From Rostratula benghalensis (lineage: Eukaryota; Chordata; Aves; Charadriiformes; Rostratulidae): DNA of 64,000 nt. The stretch is from the NCBI GenBank assembly GCA_013399305.1, contig VXAI01000136.1, positions 434,001 through 498,000 on the forward strand. Reading direction: 5' to 3'. Below are positions 1 to 13,765 of this stretch, piece after piece. The first letter of the stretch is position 1; each line of letters begins with the position of its first letter. The notes below the pieces were generated by a model. It had not been told where the DNA came from and searched no databases. It saw nothing but the letters and a program-made list of their open reading frames with translations. Made by a program: the position numbers and the translations under genes.

Positions 1-3000
1 TGCTAAATTAATATGAAAAGAAAAGTGCTATAGTAATGTAAGGGTCTCTGCACACAGATTTTTTGCTCTACCTGAAAAACCCTGGAAATCTCCAGCTGAT
101 ATTGACTAAATGGATTCAAGCCACTGCACTGAATTCTGCAACAGATTTGGCCATACAGGGATATGCAGCAAGTGTCTGCAACTGTGTCTGCTTGAATTCA
201 AGACTTGTATTATTTTTGCTGTAATTCAATACCAGGGAAGAGCAAGACAGATGAGAGACTGGGGAAAAGGTGCGGGGAGAAGGCACTTGAATTTTGCCAA
301 AGCCCTTCAGCAACTCCTTCCCTTCCTCCTTCCCCATTATCTAATCCCCTTGGAATGTAACAGTTCTCACACAGCTCTTAACTGGTAAATTAAGGGGATT
401 TTCAGAGAGGAGAAAAGAGGAAGGGAGGGAGGAAAAAAAAAAGGCTTTTCTGATCCAATAGGAGAACAGAAAATTGACTTTCTGTATCTTGCAGCGTATC
501 TGCTTAGGAGTTCTTCTGGTTACGATGTAGCAGCTCTCCTCATTTAAATATTTATTTCAACCAGAGTAACTATACCCATGTATGGGTACAGCTCTTCTGG
601 AAGGAGAGCCTTGATCTTGTTCAGACTAAGACTCTCTGGTATTGACAAATTAACTAGTAACTGGTGTAAATTTTATCTCCAGTGGAACATATGCTTCACT
701 GGCCAGAACAACAAAAGCACCAGCAGTGCTTTTCAGACATGGGCAGAAGTTTTTAGATGGTTTTCCTGATACAGAAAAAAACTTGAGGTTTTTTCCGTAA
801 CACATTTTATCCTACCTATTTTGAAGTTTTTAGCCCAATCTTGATCTGATTTTTAGCTGAGCACTGCGAACTGTTCAAAATTCAGCAGCAGCCTTTCCCA
901 AGACCTACCTGAGCAATCATTTTTCCTGCTGTGTTTCTACAACAGGATATCCCTGATACATGTGATACTCTGGATTCAAGCCCAGTTTTCTCCCATCATT
1001 TCTCCCATCGCCAAGAGGGCTTTGACCTCAGATTCTGCCCCTCCAGCATGTGCCCACAACTCTCATTTCCCTGGATTAAGCCCCAGAAAATTCACTTCCC
1101 AGATGTGAGCCTGTCCATTAGCCCTAGAGCGAGGTTCTCAGCCTTTTCTGAGGTTTTCTTAGACTCGACCCTGCCTGCATGTTGGACATTCCCCAGATCC
1201 TAATGTGAGGCTGGTAGCTGGGTATGCAGGGCAAGAGAGGAGCCTGGAATAAATAGGTAATTTCTACCCCAAAATGCAAGGAAGACCAAGGAAGAGCACT
1301 TGAATGGACTCCATTGAATGAACTGATCTGGCAGCAAGTGATAAAATGGGAATGGAGCCAAGCAAACAGTCCCAGCGCCTGCACACAGAGAGTGGCTCTG
1401 TTTCTACCTCTGACAGGGACCTGCAGACCCTTTTTATGGGCTGGTAATGTTTTTGCAGTTTGCCATGAGAGTTAAATGTTCTTGAACAGAGAGCACAGAT
1501 TGCAGGCGCACGCATTCTTCACCCTCACGGATCTCACTGCAACAGCACCACTGAGAAAAGTACAGAGGAGGCTCCGTTTTGTTGCCACAGGACATGAATA
1601 AAAGCCATTGATTTCAAGGGGAGTTATTTGTTTCCTGCAGCAGGAGACCAGCACCCTGGTATCGCTGCCGCTCTCTCTTTGGCTCTTGGTAGCGGGATCT
1701 CTGCAGCAATCGCAGGGCTAATCCCACTGCCAGTTCTCTCTCTGGTTTTGTAGTTTTGTGCTCTGCTTTCATTGAACCAATCACTGGCTATTAGGAAGAA
1801 ACTTTCCCTCTGGCCTGTTATTCCATTATCGTTCATGATGAGGTTTTTTTTCACTTCATCTGCCACGTTTGATGTCAGGCTCTGCCAGAAACCAGGCCCT
1901 GGACCGAGGGGACTTCAGAGGTTCAGGATGCACTGGGAGCTCAGAGCTGCAGAGCTGGGAACGCTGCAGATGCAAAAGCAAGAGCAACACAATATGTACA
2001 TTCAGCAGCATGAAATATCATCCTGCTTTTTGCTCACCCTCTTCGCTGCAGCTGACAGTGGGGATCTACAAGTCCCTCCATGATCCCATAGCCCCTGAGT
2101 TCTCCAGCTGTTTCTGCTTCAGAGTGCTGTGTTCCCAGCTCTTTTTTCAGCCATGTCCCTGCACGCAGGCATGTGCTAATCAGTTTTAGCAGGCTCATCA
2201 TTTGCTTGACTTCAAAGCTGGGAACCCAGTTTCTGTCTCTCTTAAAAGATAAGACAGACCAGGAGGGCAAGGGTTGTTTTTCCTGCCTTTAGTTTGTGCT
2301 TGTCCTTTGTGGGTAGGTCAGAGATGAAAGTTGATCTGTTTCATGTAAGATTTGTCTGATTTCATTCAGTCACTGTTGGATTAGCTTCTCACATCTTTGT
2401 CCAGAAAATGTTTTTTCATCACCTTGTAACAAAACCTCACCTTCCCTGGCATCACACATTTTTATTGAAGGAGTGTTGCCTTTGTTTTCTGTGTGGCTAA
2501 GGTTAAACAGCACTGATCTGCCATGGAATTTACTCTCTCCAAAGGGGACCAAAAAACCCAAGGTTCTTTACAAAAAGTATGATCTCCAGAATAATCTCCA
2601 GGTCCAAAAAATCCTGTGCAATAGGCTTTTTCCATGGCAACATCTTGCAGATGGCTGAATTTCAGCAGTTATCTGGACTGACACATTCATTATTCTGTAC
2701 TGGAAGAGCAGGATTCTTATGTCTTAAATGACCTTACCTATGAGTATAACTAATGTTCTGAAAACCTCAGTAATGGAAAACTTAAACAACTGTCTTTCTA
2801 CCTATCATGAACTGAAAGGTGTGCCTTTTCCAAGGAGCAGTGAATTTCGCATGGCAAGTGACTTCTTCCAGAAGTATTTTCCTCTTTCTGAACTGATTAC
2901 AATTATATCTTATTTATTCATTATTCATGTGCTACTTACATTTACCCATTTGGCTTTGGTGTACAGAACATAAGCTTTTGCAAGTGTTTGGCAGAAACCT

Positions 3001-6000
3001 GAGGTTTCCAATAGGTGTTGCAGGGATTCCTCTGAGATGGAGGATGCTCTCTTGGATGCCTCTTGACTGAATGACTGTTGCTACCAGCTGGAACTGTGGT
3101 AGGTAAAGTGGTGCCTACCCCTTTTTGAAACAGTGCACTCTGTCCACACCAGCATGCCTTCCAGCAACTGAGTTTGAACGAGTCTCAGCATCAATTCAGG
3201 CAACACAGATTTGCTTCCTGACTTTGTTTCTTATCAGGCATTGAAACCCTGTAAGTGATGGATGCTATTCTTGTTCTTGTATCCCTTTTGCTTTGGGTTT
3301 TTTTTCAAAGGGGAGCAATCAACAGAAACTAAAAGATTTTCCAAATAGCAGGCAGAAAAAATAGAAAATTATTTAAAAAGTTCTTCACCTAAAAAGTGCA
3401 ACAAAGTTCTTTGCAAAGCATGAGCTTTGCCAAGCATGGAGTAATCCTGTTTGCACACACTGTCCATGCCTCTGCTGGAAAGGGAAAGGTGAGACCAGGA
3501 GGTGTCTGAAGACTGAGCATCAGAGTGAGAAACGAATTAAAATGAAGCTTGGAGTTGCACACACATGAAGAAATGAGTAAGCCTTTTTAGGGTTGGTGAC
3601 TCACATGGGTGGAGCTTAATTATCTGGGTGGGGGGGACAGAGGAATTACACCACTTTTTTCCTCTGAATCTAGTGCTAGTATTTTTCACCCCACAGTCCT
3701 GAAAAGGAATCAAAGAAGGAGACCCCACCTTTTCCCCAGAATGAGAAAAAACACATATTTTTCTTCTTTTTATTTTCTTCTCTCTGCTCCCTCCCCTCCC
3801 TTCAGGCTATCAGCATTCATGTCTATATCCCCTCTTTCGGGCAACTTGCTTTGCACCAGGTTCCTTTAAGCTTAACAGCCTGGCTCATTAACGATTTTTA
3901 AGATTTGAGTCATAGGCTTTGCTCGGTGACATCTCTCTTCCCCTTGGCTCCCCTTCCCCCACGCCTCATTTAAAGGTTTCTCCATGTCAATCCAGAGGAT
4001 GTGTCCGATCCAGAGCACAGCACAGGCACTGTGTGAGTTACATCCATCAAACCCCGGAGTTCCAGAGGGCTGTGACATAGGCTGGAGTTCAGGGGTTACT
4101 TGACAGGAAACATCTTGATGAAGGAGCTCTCCTTTCTGCAGCCTGCTGTTTGGTGTCTGCTCCTGGGGATGAACTGCAAATCCCAGCCCAGACAGGGCCC
4201 CTCTGTCCCACCGCTGAACCAAGCTCCTCACTTGTTTCCAGTTGCTTTGGCTAGACAAGAAACAGCAGAGCTAATGGGCAGAAGGGGATATTAATTTGCA
4301 TTTGAATGCAGCCCAACACAGTTATTCAATGTTACTGCTGGGTAATGGGAAAATTAAGCTAAAAGGGAGTTAGCATATGGAAAAGAAATGTAGCTGATGC
4401 TGAGAAGACAGGCTGCAGTTGCAGTGAATTAGTGGCCACAGCTGTTACACAGGGTGCCTTACTGCTTTCAGGGCAGGTAGCACTGCAAAAGTAAATATTC
4501 CCTTTTACACTCACTGGTACATACTGCGGAGTGGCTGGAGAAATAAAATCAACCAAGAGAAAAAATAAAAAGGGGAGGAAAAAAGTGTTGTAGCTGCAAT
4601 ATTAAAAGTCTAGTGATGAAAAAGCCACAGAAGCAAAGGAATGGAAGGGAAGGTATCCCACCTTCCTTAGAAAATTAAAAAAAAACAAACCAAACATAGA
4701 AATGTTTCCTTCCATTTGCGGTGGCCCACCGCTGTTTTCCAGGAGGCTGGCTAATCACAGCAATTCTCCCTGAGTCAGACAGAGCAGGAGCCAGATCTTT
4801 ATACGTGTTACTGTGTTATTACAGCTGAGTGCAATACGTGGTTGACAGGTCAGAGCTGCTGCTCTCTCTTATTCCCACTTTTCTCAGGGTCTGAGTTTCC
4901 TTTCCTGGCTGAGGACCTGCCCAAGGTGACCCGGTGAGAGATGTGTTGTCCCAGGGAAATCAGAAGATGGATCAGGATTGGAAGGGTTTGCAGAAGCAGC
5001 TCATCTGTAACTCTTTCATTTCTATCAGTTTTCCTTTGGTCTGTAACATTCAGGGCTGTGACCCCACTGTGGCGTGGACAGAACAAAGTGGAAAGCCATG
5101 ATGCCCTCCCCTTATTTTCTTCAAATTCTTTTAATTATGTTACTAATAAGTGAAGAGATATCCTTCCTAAATAAGCTTCAAACACATATACAAACCCATA
5201 GATGGATATTCTCACCCCTTTCTTTACAAGACCAACTCCAGTCAGAGTATAGCCTTTCCAAACTGACTAATATGTCAGCCTTTTTTAAAGGTGCTAACAC
5301 CCTGCAGTGCTTGATACAGGCACCTAAAACTTTGGAATTTTGCCACGTGTTCTGGAAAAATAAGGAATTGTAGAGATGTTTGAGTTTTTTGTTTTTTGGT
5401 GTTTTTTTTCTAAAGCAGTGCCTGGGATTTAGTTACACATCTGCCAGCAGTGCTGTTGTGTGGTTAGATACATAGCTTTGAAATTCTCAAGTGTAACTGC
5501 AAAAGGATATTGCCTGTGCTTCTTATTGGTTGTATCAGATGAGTCACGATTCAGTCCTTTGTTTGCCTTGGTGATCTCATTAAAAATAATTAAAGTTACT
5601 GTCTGCTTCATGTTTAGTAGCTTTGTTTTGCTGGCTTTTTTTGGTGTGTTTGGGGGCTTTTTTAATTTAGTTTGTTGGATGGGTTTTTTGTGGGGGTTTT
5701 TGGGTTTCTTTTGGTTTTTTAACAGATCATTTACTTCTGAATCCTGTTCCATGCCTGTTCACCCAGTGTTATTACTACCGAATTCATTCCGAGGGTTCAC
5801 TACCTCCCTCATAAATCATTACGTTCCCATTTGGCAAATTTAATAACAGGATCTGGTTTCAATCCTCCCTGCACAGAAAAGCCACTTCAGCTTTTCATTC
5901 AGAGGAGGAACTTGATGGAATGTGCCTGGTGCTCAGAGCAGCTCCCAGCCCTGGAAGCAGCTCCTCCACGGGGCCAGTCTGGGTGTTTTACTGGGAAGTG

Positions 6001-7694
6001 GACCTTCCTTACCCCTGCTGCTGGAGGAATAAAGGCAAGGGAGGAAGAAGAAGGGGAAAAAAAAAAAAGAAAAAAAAAAGAAGAAAGAAAGAAAAAGAAA
6101 AATATTAATTTTTTTTTCATCAGGCTAGAGAAAAGGAGAAAGCATTTGATTTCAAAGCGGGAAAACCCTGAAAATTCTGAAAATTTCCAAGGGGATGGAT
6201 TTATGAATAATTACTGTACTTGCATTAAGACATGTTTATATGCAAAGCCAGCACAGTCACATTATGTGGACACTTGACCCTGCCTGTATACCCTCAGAGG
6301 AGAAGATATACCAGCTATCACCATATGGACACAGAGCAGCAAAGACTCAGGACCACATCTTGGTCACAAACTAGGTATGAGGATATATGACCTCACAGAG
6401 GTGAGCAGGAGGAATGTGCAGGCTTACAAACATTTATTAAAGCCTAGCTGAAATATATCTAATTATTTTTTTTTTTTTTTTTAACCTCACAATCATGTTT
6501 TCAGGTAGAAGTTCCTCTAAAGCTAGTTGATTCCTGAATACAAGCATGCACATAGGCTTTGGGATTGTCCTAATACATGTGCCTTGATGTGACCCATTCA
6601 GTTCTTGGCCTCGATTTTAGCTGACACAAGCAGAGAAACACCCTGGGAGATCATGAAGTCCCCAGTTTCGTGCCAGCTGAACACTTCACCTTCTTGGTCT
6701 TGTTTTTCTCCCTGGGACTTACATAAGAGTATTCTCCCTATTTCTCCTAGGACCCCACTCTCCCATCAAAGCCTTACCTGGGCTAGAAAAGGCGTGATAC
6801 AAGACCACCATCCCAGTCCCATTTCTAGGGATGTGTGACCACCTTCACAACGCCCTCCAGCACAGCCTAGCAGTGGTGACAGACTCTCTCTGGCAGTCTC
6901 AGTTTGGGCAGAGGCTTGATTCAAAATCCGTTAAAGCCAGTCAAAGATCCTCTTGGATTTCAAAGCACATTGGATTTAGGCTTCTTTCCCATCTAACAGG
7001 AGTGCCTTCCAAATCAGCTCCAAGGCATATCAGCTGGATGCTGTGCAAGGGGTTTTCTAGTGCCAGCTTGAGCACATCATACTTGACTTTCAGTCAGAGT
7101 CACATTCTGCCAGTGCTTGAATTTTGAAGCAGAGGAGGGGGGATAAAGGGGAGATAATCTCTCATGTAAGTGTATGAAATGTGCACCATTAGAACACAAG
7201 GACACCAGAATGCTGTCTTATTAAAACTACCATTAAAATGAAAATGGATTATTTACTTTGCAAGCCATAATGCTTTCCCAGAAACTAGTTTCTGGATATA
7301 ATTTTCAATTTTCTTTGAACCAGATGCATCCCTGACCGCAGTTGTTCTCACAGTCCTCAGACATTGCCATTTTCAGGCCACCAGAGCAGAAAGGAGCACG
7401 AGGAAGAGGAAGAGGGACGAAAACTGGTTTTTGAGGTGGTCAGGATTACAGGTCTGGTGTCCATGGGCAGGAGCAGAGCTCACCTGCATGTACACATATT
7501 TTGTTTGCTAAGGATGTACTGACATCTCCATCCTGTGCCACTGCAGATGACAGGGAGGAGCAAAAAGTTGGAAGCCCCTGACCTGGCAAGTTTTCCTGTT
7601 TTACATCAGCATTATACAGGTGTCCTTTAATCTCCAGTTATATCTAGGATTTAAGAGACTCGTTGAGGTTAGCAAGGAAGAACAACTTCATATA
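1..7694. other. Unique sequence, no gene seen
   Basis: About 7.7 kb with no recognisable exon, RNA gene or transposon. The longest reading frames (148 codons at 5831-6277, 128 codons at 3872-4258 minus) match no family I know; the first owes its length to a lysine-coding purine tract. Low-complexity pieces are a purine tract near 395-441, T/G-rich runs near 5378-5412 and 5630-5722, a GA-rich run near 6033-6107, and 17 T at 6466-6482. Very old, eroded repeats cannot be excluded. Confidence 0.6.
6033..6107. repeat. GA-rich low-complexity tract
   Basis: Almost pure purine on the plus strand, made of runs of A broken by G. It is read as poly-lysine on one strand and poly-Phe/Ser on the other in chance reading frames. 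It is simple sequence and not a gene. Confidence 0.85.
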
Positions 7695-8224
7695 TGCTGT
7701 GGTTTCATCCCAGAAATCAGAAAGGTAATGAAATCTTGTGGGTTGAAATAAAGACAATTTAATAAGTAAAGATAAAGCTGTGCATGTAAATAAAGGAAAA
7801 AACAGAATTCATTCCCCACTCCCCATGGGCAGGCAGGTGTTCAGCCATCTCCAGGAAAACAGGGCTCCATCACACTTGATGGATACTTGGGAACACAAAT
7901 GTAATAGCTCTGAATGTGTCCTCTTTTCCTTCCTCCCCACAGCTTTATAAACTGAATACGATGCCATATGGTATGAAATATCCCTTTGGTCAGTTGGGTC
8001 AACTATTGCAGCTGTGTCCCCTCCCAACTTCTTGTGCATCCCCAGCCTACTCACTGGTGGGGCAGTGTGAGAAGCAGAAAAGGTCTTGACATTGTGTAAG
8101 CACTGCTTAGCCATAACCAAAACATTCCTATGGTATCAACACTATTTTGGCCACATATCTAAAACATAGCCCCCTATGAGCTACTATGGAGAAAATCAAC
8201 TTTATCCCAGCCAAACCCAGTGCA
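7695..8224 (-). mobile_element. Solo LTR, avian endogenous retrovirus, family A (ERVL-like)
   Basis: Read on the minus strand, the element opens with TGCACTGGGTTTGGCTGGGA and closes with AACCACAGCA, so it has the TG...CA ends of an LTR. It is about 530 bp, a usual length for this family. A TATA-like TTTATAAA lies at 7944-7951 and an ATTAAA-type poly(A) signal at 7758-7763, in the order expected for U3-R-U5 on the minus strand. No gag, pol or env sequence flanks it, so it is a solo LTR left by recombination between two LTRs. I see no clear target-site duplication. It aligns along its length with the copies at 28850 and 44921. The family assignment rests on recall of a common avian LTR; the ERVL label is tentative. 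Confidence 0.85.
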
Positions 8225-11200
8225 CTCATGTACAGGAACTGGGCACCAAACACAGGCCAAGGCTGAGGCAGTGGAGAGAGCAGCTTCATAGGGTTATTCC
8301 AGCTCCAAATATTATAACAGAGCATTGCAGAGATGACATTATATTTTACCCAAGGCAAGGTCAACACTCCACTGACCAGTTGTCACCAGCCTGGTTGGGG
8401 TCCTACGTCCCCTCTGTCCTACTTAGTAAAACCCCAACCGTTCTGTGAGTATGGCAGTGAAAGGAGAGGTCAACTAAGAGCCAGATTTTTACTTTTCTTG
8501 CAAATTTGGGGTGAATCCTAAGGCTCAAGAAAGCTTTCAGATGAGGCTGACAATAGAGTAAAAACTTTAATGGAACTGTGTTATTTAAAAGTGAGAGCGA
8601 TTTATGAGATAAAAGAACTGGAGGAAAAATGTATTCCATGAAGATGACCCCAGGTGCTGCCTGCTCGTGGCCACATGTCATTGAGTTTGTCCCTCACCCC
8701 TTGTCTTCACACTGCAGCTGTATCCAAGCTTGCACTAGCTCAGCAAAGCCTTTGGCACAGCTGCTGCTCTTGCTGCTCTTGATAGGTGATCCAGCATTTC
8801 GTTTTCTCGTGATGAAAAACTGAGCTGGCCCCAGTAGTGGCCCGTGGTCTGTTCATGGCTTTCTTGGAGCCCTTGAAAGGTGCTTGTAGTCACAGGCATT
8901 TCAACTCAGTGGAGTGCTTGCAGCCTTGCTTGAGATCACAAGCCTTCCCCAACTCTTACTGCACGTGACTCTGTCCCTGAGCCCTGGCAAGACTTAGAGA
9001 GAGACTGGTGATAAAATGGGCTGTTGTATGGACCTGCCAGGTATCAAAAGTAATTGCATGCAGTCCTCTCCTCTGTATGTCTACATGCAATCTGTTGCAC
9101 GGAGACAGGGTGGTGGGTGGGGAGCTTTCCAAAGAGTGCTCTTCCTCACCTCTTTTCACTTGTGGTGTGAAGAGGTCTACAGATCCTGTCATGAACATCA
9201 AGTCTTGCAACTTGGCTCTTCCTGTGCCACTTACTGGAAGGCAGCAGAAGCAGGCACTTAAACAAGGTGCATTCTTCTATCAGGGTTTGAGCCACCCCTG
9301 ACTCAAGATCTGTTAGGTGTCTAACTGTGAGACTTATTTTCCTCAAAGATTCGAGCCCACATTAAAAATAGAAGTCCTTTTCGACTATGTGGTGCCCATA
9401 CATTTGATGTGTGGAACATGTCCTCATATGAACCTGGTGGGTATTCAAACCTGCAAAGGTTTTGTTCATTGTATTTATCTGAGAGAGCTACAATGAAAGC
9501 CTGTCCCCGATTCCAGCATGCATGGCTTGCTGCCCTTCCCAAGAGCTCATTAGGCAATTGAACTGCACGTAGGACCTGACCAAAAGGCTACTGGAGCTAG
9601 GGAATGATTTTCTATTGATCCAAGCCCTTGAACTGTGGCAGTACAGGCGAAGCAAATTGTGTAAAGTTTCTGCTTTTAACCCATCAGGATAATATTTGAA
9701 TTTCCCTACTTTGCCTCTTTTCAGGACTTTGAACTATTTTGTACAGACAGATCTCCCCTCAACTAATCTGCTTGCATTTCTAAATGCAGATACTGGTAGG
9801 GGTATGATGAGCAATAGGCAGAAATCAAGGCAAGACAGCATTAAATGGAGCTCTCTTTAACACACCAACAGCCAGGAGAGAGGGAGTGAACCACAAACTA
9901 TTATAAAAATAATTACAGTATTAAAACAATAACAACAAGGAATCATATTATATTATGGCTTTGCAATTAAATAGCATCCTTTATCTGATGAGCTCCTTGT
10001 GCTTTACGAACTTCAGTTAATTAAATCTTCATCATGCACATGATATGCAGAAGGCAGTAATCTTCAGCAAGGGTTTCAAATGACTGCTTGGAGTGCAAAA
10101 CACACTGCCCTTCTCCAGGAAATGAGCACTTTCTTTGGAAAAATCGTGTTTGCTACCTCTAATCTGGAAAAGCTCCTCCCTATTCAAACAGAAAAGTAGT
10201 CGAGGAAGTGAAAGCTTAATTTACCTGAGTTTACATAGGGTAGTCTAGGGCAAGAGAAGCTGAATTTCTTAAAAAGCAGCTGCTAAAGTTGGTGGGAAAA
10301 AAAAAAATCATAGCTGGAAAAGAAGGAAAAGCAAAGATTACATGGATGCATCATCATGCTTTTCTCCCTCCTGTTTGCCTGCTCTTCCCCTTGCCTGATT
10401 TGTTGAACCAGTGACAAGTGAGTTTTCAGCCTGGAAACAAACTTTCTTTAAAAGAGAAATAAAAAGTGTGGGTGTGTCCTATGCACAATTTACAAGAGCA
10501 AGACCAGCAATAGACTGGGAAATGAATGCTCCTTTAGGTGTATGCCAGCTGTCGAGCTTACACTAAACAATGTTCTTAATTAGTGGTAACGAGTTGGCAA
10601 ACTCCTGAAAGTTCATAACCAATTACTTTTTATAATTATGATCACTTAAAGACAATAGCATGTTACAAATGATGACTAACAAGGACAATGCAAATGTCAA
10701 TTAGAAAATATGGCTCTAATCATCCCAAGTTGCCTTAAAGCACAAATCACTGCAAGTGCATTTTTTGTTCAAAGGAAAAACAAAACAAAACACAACACAA
10801 AAACAAGCAAGGGAAAGGCAGACAACTGTGTGCTGGGAAAACAAAGAGGAACAAAGAGCAGAACTATTCTGCTTCCTAGGCTAGCTGCTGAAAAGCCAAC
10901 ACAGAAATTAATGAGGAAGTGCCATGAAATATCACACAAAGGGACCACCGCCGTGGTGCTGCACTTGGTGACCAGACATCACTTGCACTTTGAGAGCAGC
11001 CAGGTACTGAGGGAAGCAGGTGAGTGCTCTGGGCATCCCTGTCACCACTTGCAAGGCACCTGCAGTGACATCCACTTGGCCTGGCAAGAGTGGCCAGCAC
11101 CATTTTATACACCTAAGGATACTCCACTTAATTTTCAGCTGTCTATTTTAGATTTATTCAACTATCCAAGATATTCACACAAGACTGGAAGACGCTGTGG

Positions 11201-13158
11201 AAAAGCTGTACCCTCCAGGAGGGGCAGTTGGAAGGTAGATGTGTTATGTGAGGGAGCAAAACTACATGAGATACCTGTGTTTAGAGTTCTGAACCAAGCA
11301 AGGAAAGAATTCAGGTCCTAGCAGTCTTATGCTGGTCTTGCAACATCACACATTGAGTGGCTCAGGATGGAATTTTTCCCACCAGACCCTCTCTGAAAGA
11401 TGCCAAACACGGAGATATAAAGCAAGAACAGAACTCTGAGCTCAAAAGTGTGTTGTATGGTCAGGCAGTGCCATGTCACGCCTTCTTGGTGATTGTCTTT
11501 TTAGGAAGGAGAAGAAAGAACTGTACTGCCATTTGAAATAATATGGCTTTCTCTGGGGAGGGGGTACACTGCAGATCAGGAAGCAAGTGGCACAGAGCAG
11601 GGCTTTTAAGGAGTGGTGTCTCTGGGCCTGCAAAACTTGAATTTCTGTGTGGGAGGTGAGAGTGAAGGCAGGAGATGCTCTCTGTCTGGCGTCAGGAGTG
11701 AATGCAGTGATAAAAGTCCTTTTGAACTCTCTCTTCAACTTCTCTTACCTTGACACCATTGAAGGTTGGAATCTTTTAGATTATTTTTTGTGGGTGCATT
11801 TGGGGATAATGTGTATTTTTTACCCTTACCTTGAAGGACGTGGTAGAAAAAACTCTCACCCTGGACCATAAAGTGAGCATTATCCAAACACTTTTAAATG
11901 GAAGAGATCAACCTGCAAAGCAAAGGAAGGAGATGCCTCCCATCCATCATGGTGACACTGCTGAAGGCTAGGAGATGAAGCTTCGATTTTGTCTACACTG
12001 ACAGCACTCATTCAGCCAGTGAATCTCTGCCACATTGCACACAGCTCTGATATAGATGACTTATAGGTACACAGATATGAGCAAACACGATGAAAAAAAA
12101 TATCAGCATAATCGAGAAAGCAAGGGGCAGAGAGGGATGTGAATTATTCTCCCCTTAGAATATGGGTGCTCCAAAGTGTCATTTGTGCAGCACCAAACAA
12201 CTCAGAAAGCAGAGGCTGTGCTCAGCATACAGATCTTGCCTTGTATATCATATCTGGGTAGGTTCAAGGTGGATTTTACCAGGGGCTAGGGATGTCTTCG
12301 GTCGTCGAGTGTGTATGTGTGTGCGTATGTGAGGTTACAGGGCAAGGAGCCAGGCCATTTGGCAAACACCATCCTCTCTCCTGGCCCCAACTTGAGTGGT
12401 TTCCTCCCTCCCATCCATACCTAAGCAGCACTGTAAATATTTACAACTATGAAGGATGAAAATCAGTATTTTGTACCCCCAAAAAAATTAAAGTCTTCCA
12501 AAAAACATCACAAAAGGAAAGTCACTTTTCTTAGTACCCTTACCTTTTTAACTTTTTAATCCTTTTTACCATGACATGACTGAGTAGCTCCGAGCCACTG
12601 ACCCCAGCATAATGTAGTTTTAAATATATTAACTTAGGTACTAACAGCAGTCTGGTTGCAAAAGCTCAGATTTGGCTGTGGCAGAAAATCCCATTTAAAA
12701 AGCCTAAATTAGGTCAGGCTCTGAGCTCTGCGCTGGCAAACCCAGATTGCTGCCAACACCATCCCAGACAGCTGGACAACAGCTCTAACTTCAGCTGACT
12801 TGAAGTCACCCCCGTGCTGACAGGGTGGGTGCACAGCTTCAGGCTGAAAAGTTGTTCTTTAACTTATATGATAAGACATTTAACTGATGAGTAACCCATC
12901 TTCAGACGCCCCACAGGAAACAACAGATATATTACTTTGTCTGATGACAAGGCCTTTTGGAACAGCAGATAATTTATTTTACACAGAGACTGAGATGGTT
13001 GGAGGTTCAGTACTGCCCACCTAGCTGTTGCAGATCAGTGCTTAAATTCTGCTTACTGGCAGCTCACAGATTTCCCAAGGAGAGTGCAGGATAAATCAGT
13101 CATGATCTCCTTGCCTGGGGCATCTTTGCATCCTCTCCTCATGTGCCTGGACATGTTA
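8225..13158. other. Unique sequence, no gene seen
   Basis: Nearly 5 kb without a recognised gene or transposon. It contains the longest reading frame of the window outside repeats, 203 codons at 10710-11321 plus, which has no signal peptide, membrane segment or family motif that I recognise and is probably chance. Two AT-rich stretches with dense ATTA/TAAT motifs (about 9935-10065 and 10540-10722) look like possible conserved non-coding elements. A short GT-rich run lies at 12308-12331. Confidence 0.55.
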
Positions 13159-13378
13159 CAGAATCACAGAATCACAGACTCTCAGGGGTTGGAAGGGACC
13201 TTGAAAGCTCATCCAGTCCAATCCCCCTGCCAGAGCAGGAACACCCAGAGCAGGTCCCACAGGAACGTGTCCAGGAGGGGTTTGAATGTCTCCAGAGAAG
13301 GAGACTCCACCACCTCTCTGGGCAGCCCCTTCCAGTGCTCCCTCACCCTCACCATGAAGAAGTTTTTCCTCATGTAAA
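13159..13378 (-). mobile_element. CR1 LINE, 3' end only
   Basis: About 220 bp of the CR1 3' end, minus strand. It starts on the plus strand with the inverted tail octamers (CAGAATCACAGAATCACAGA) and runs through the conserved blocks CATCCAGTCCAATCCC, GGGTTTGAATGTCTCCAGAG and CTCTCTGGGCAGCCCC. The 5' side stops near AGTTTTTCCTCATG, a severe 5' truncation of the usual CR1 kind. It closely resembles the 3' end of the CR1 at 59292, including the GGAACACCCAGAGCAGGT block, so the two probably belong to one subfamily. It has no coding capacity. Confidence 0.93.
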
Positions 13379-13705
13379 CTCATGTTCACATTGGAAAGCT
13401 ACATTTAGAGACACCCAGGCTCTCCACACTCAAGCTGTTACTGGGGCAGGACACTTAATAATCACTTTGGCAGATCTCTACCCAAACAAATTAGACTTGT
13501 CCGGAAGCAGCTGATTATGAGCCGAAGAACAGCTTGGAGGTTACACCACTTTCCACACCACAGATTGACTCTGCATGGAACTACGTGGCACTGTCTGGAT
13601 ATACCAGCCCTCACAGTGCTGTCTTGGAGCTCTTCCCATTAGGCTCTTCTGTGCAACTTCATGCAAAAAGTAGGGTATGATGCCCTATGAGCCTAATGGC
13701 GTTGT
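13379..13705. other. Unique spacer between CR1 pieces
   Basis: No gene seen. An 11-bp inverted repeat (CCATTAGGCTC at 13637-13647 and its complement at 13689-13699) could form a weak hairpin with a loop of about 41 bases. It is probably chance. Confidence 0.5.
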
Positions 13706-13765
13706 GGAATCATAGAATTATTTTGATTGGGGAAGGCCTTTAAGGTCATCAAGTCCAATGGTGAA
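13706..13765 (-). mobile_element. CR1 LINE tail fragment
   Basis: About 60 bp that reads as an inverted CR1 3' tail: GGAATCATAGAATTATTTTG, then a degenerate AAGGCCTTTAAGGTCATCAA and GTCCAA block. Only the last part of the 3' UTR is present. It is separate from the better preserved CR1 330 bp upstream and appears to be a different subfamily, because the block after the tail octamers reads CCTTTAAGGTCAT instead of CCTTGAAAGCTCAT. Confidence 0.75.

Noticed and set aside
5831..6277. 148-codon frame with a lysine-rich, NLS-like segment
   Set aside because: The lysines come from a GA-rich low-complexity tract and the remainder has no domain.
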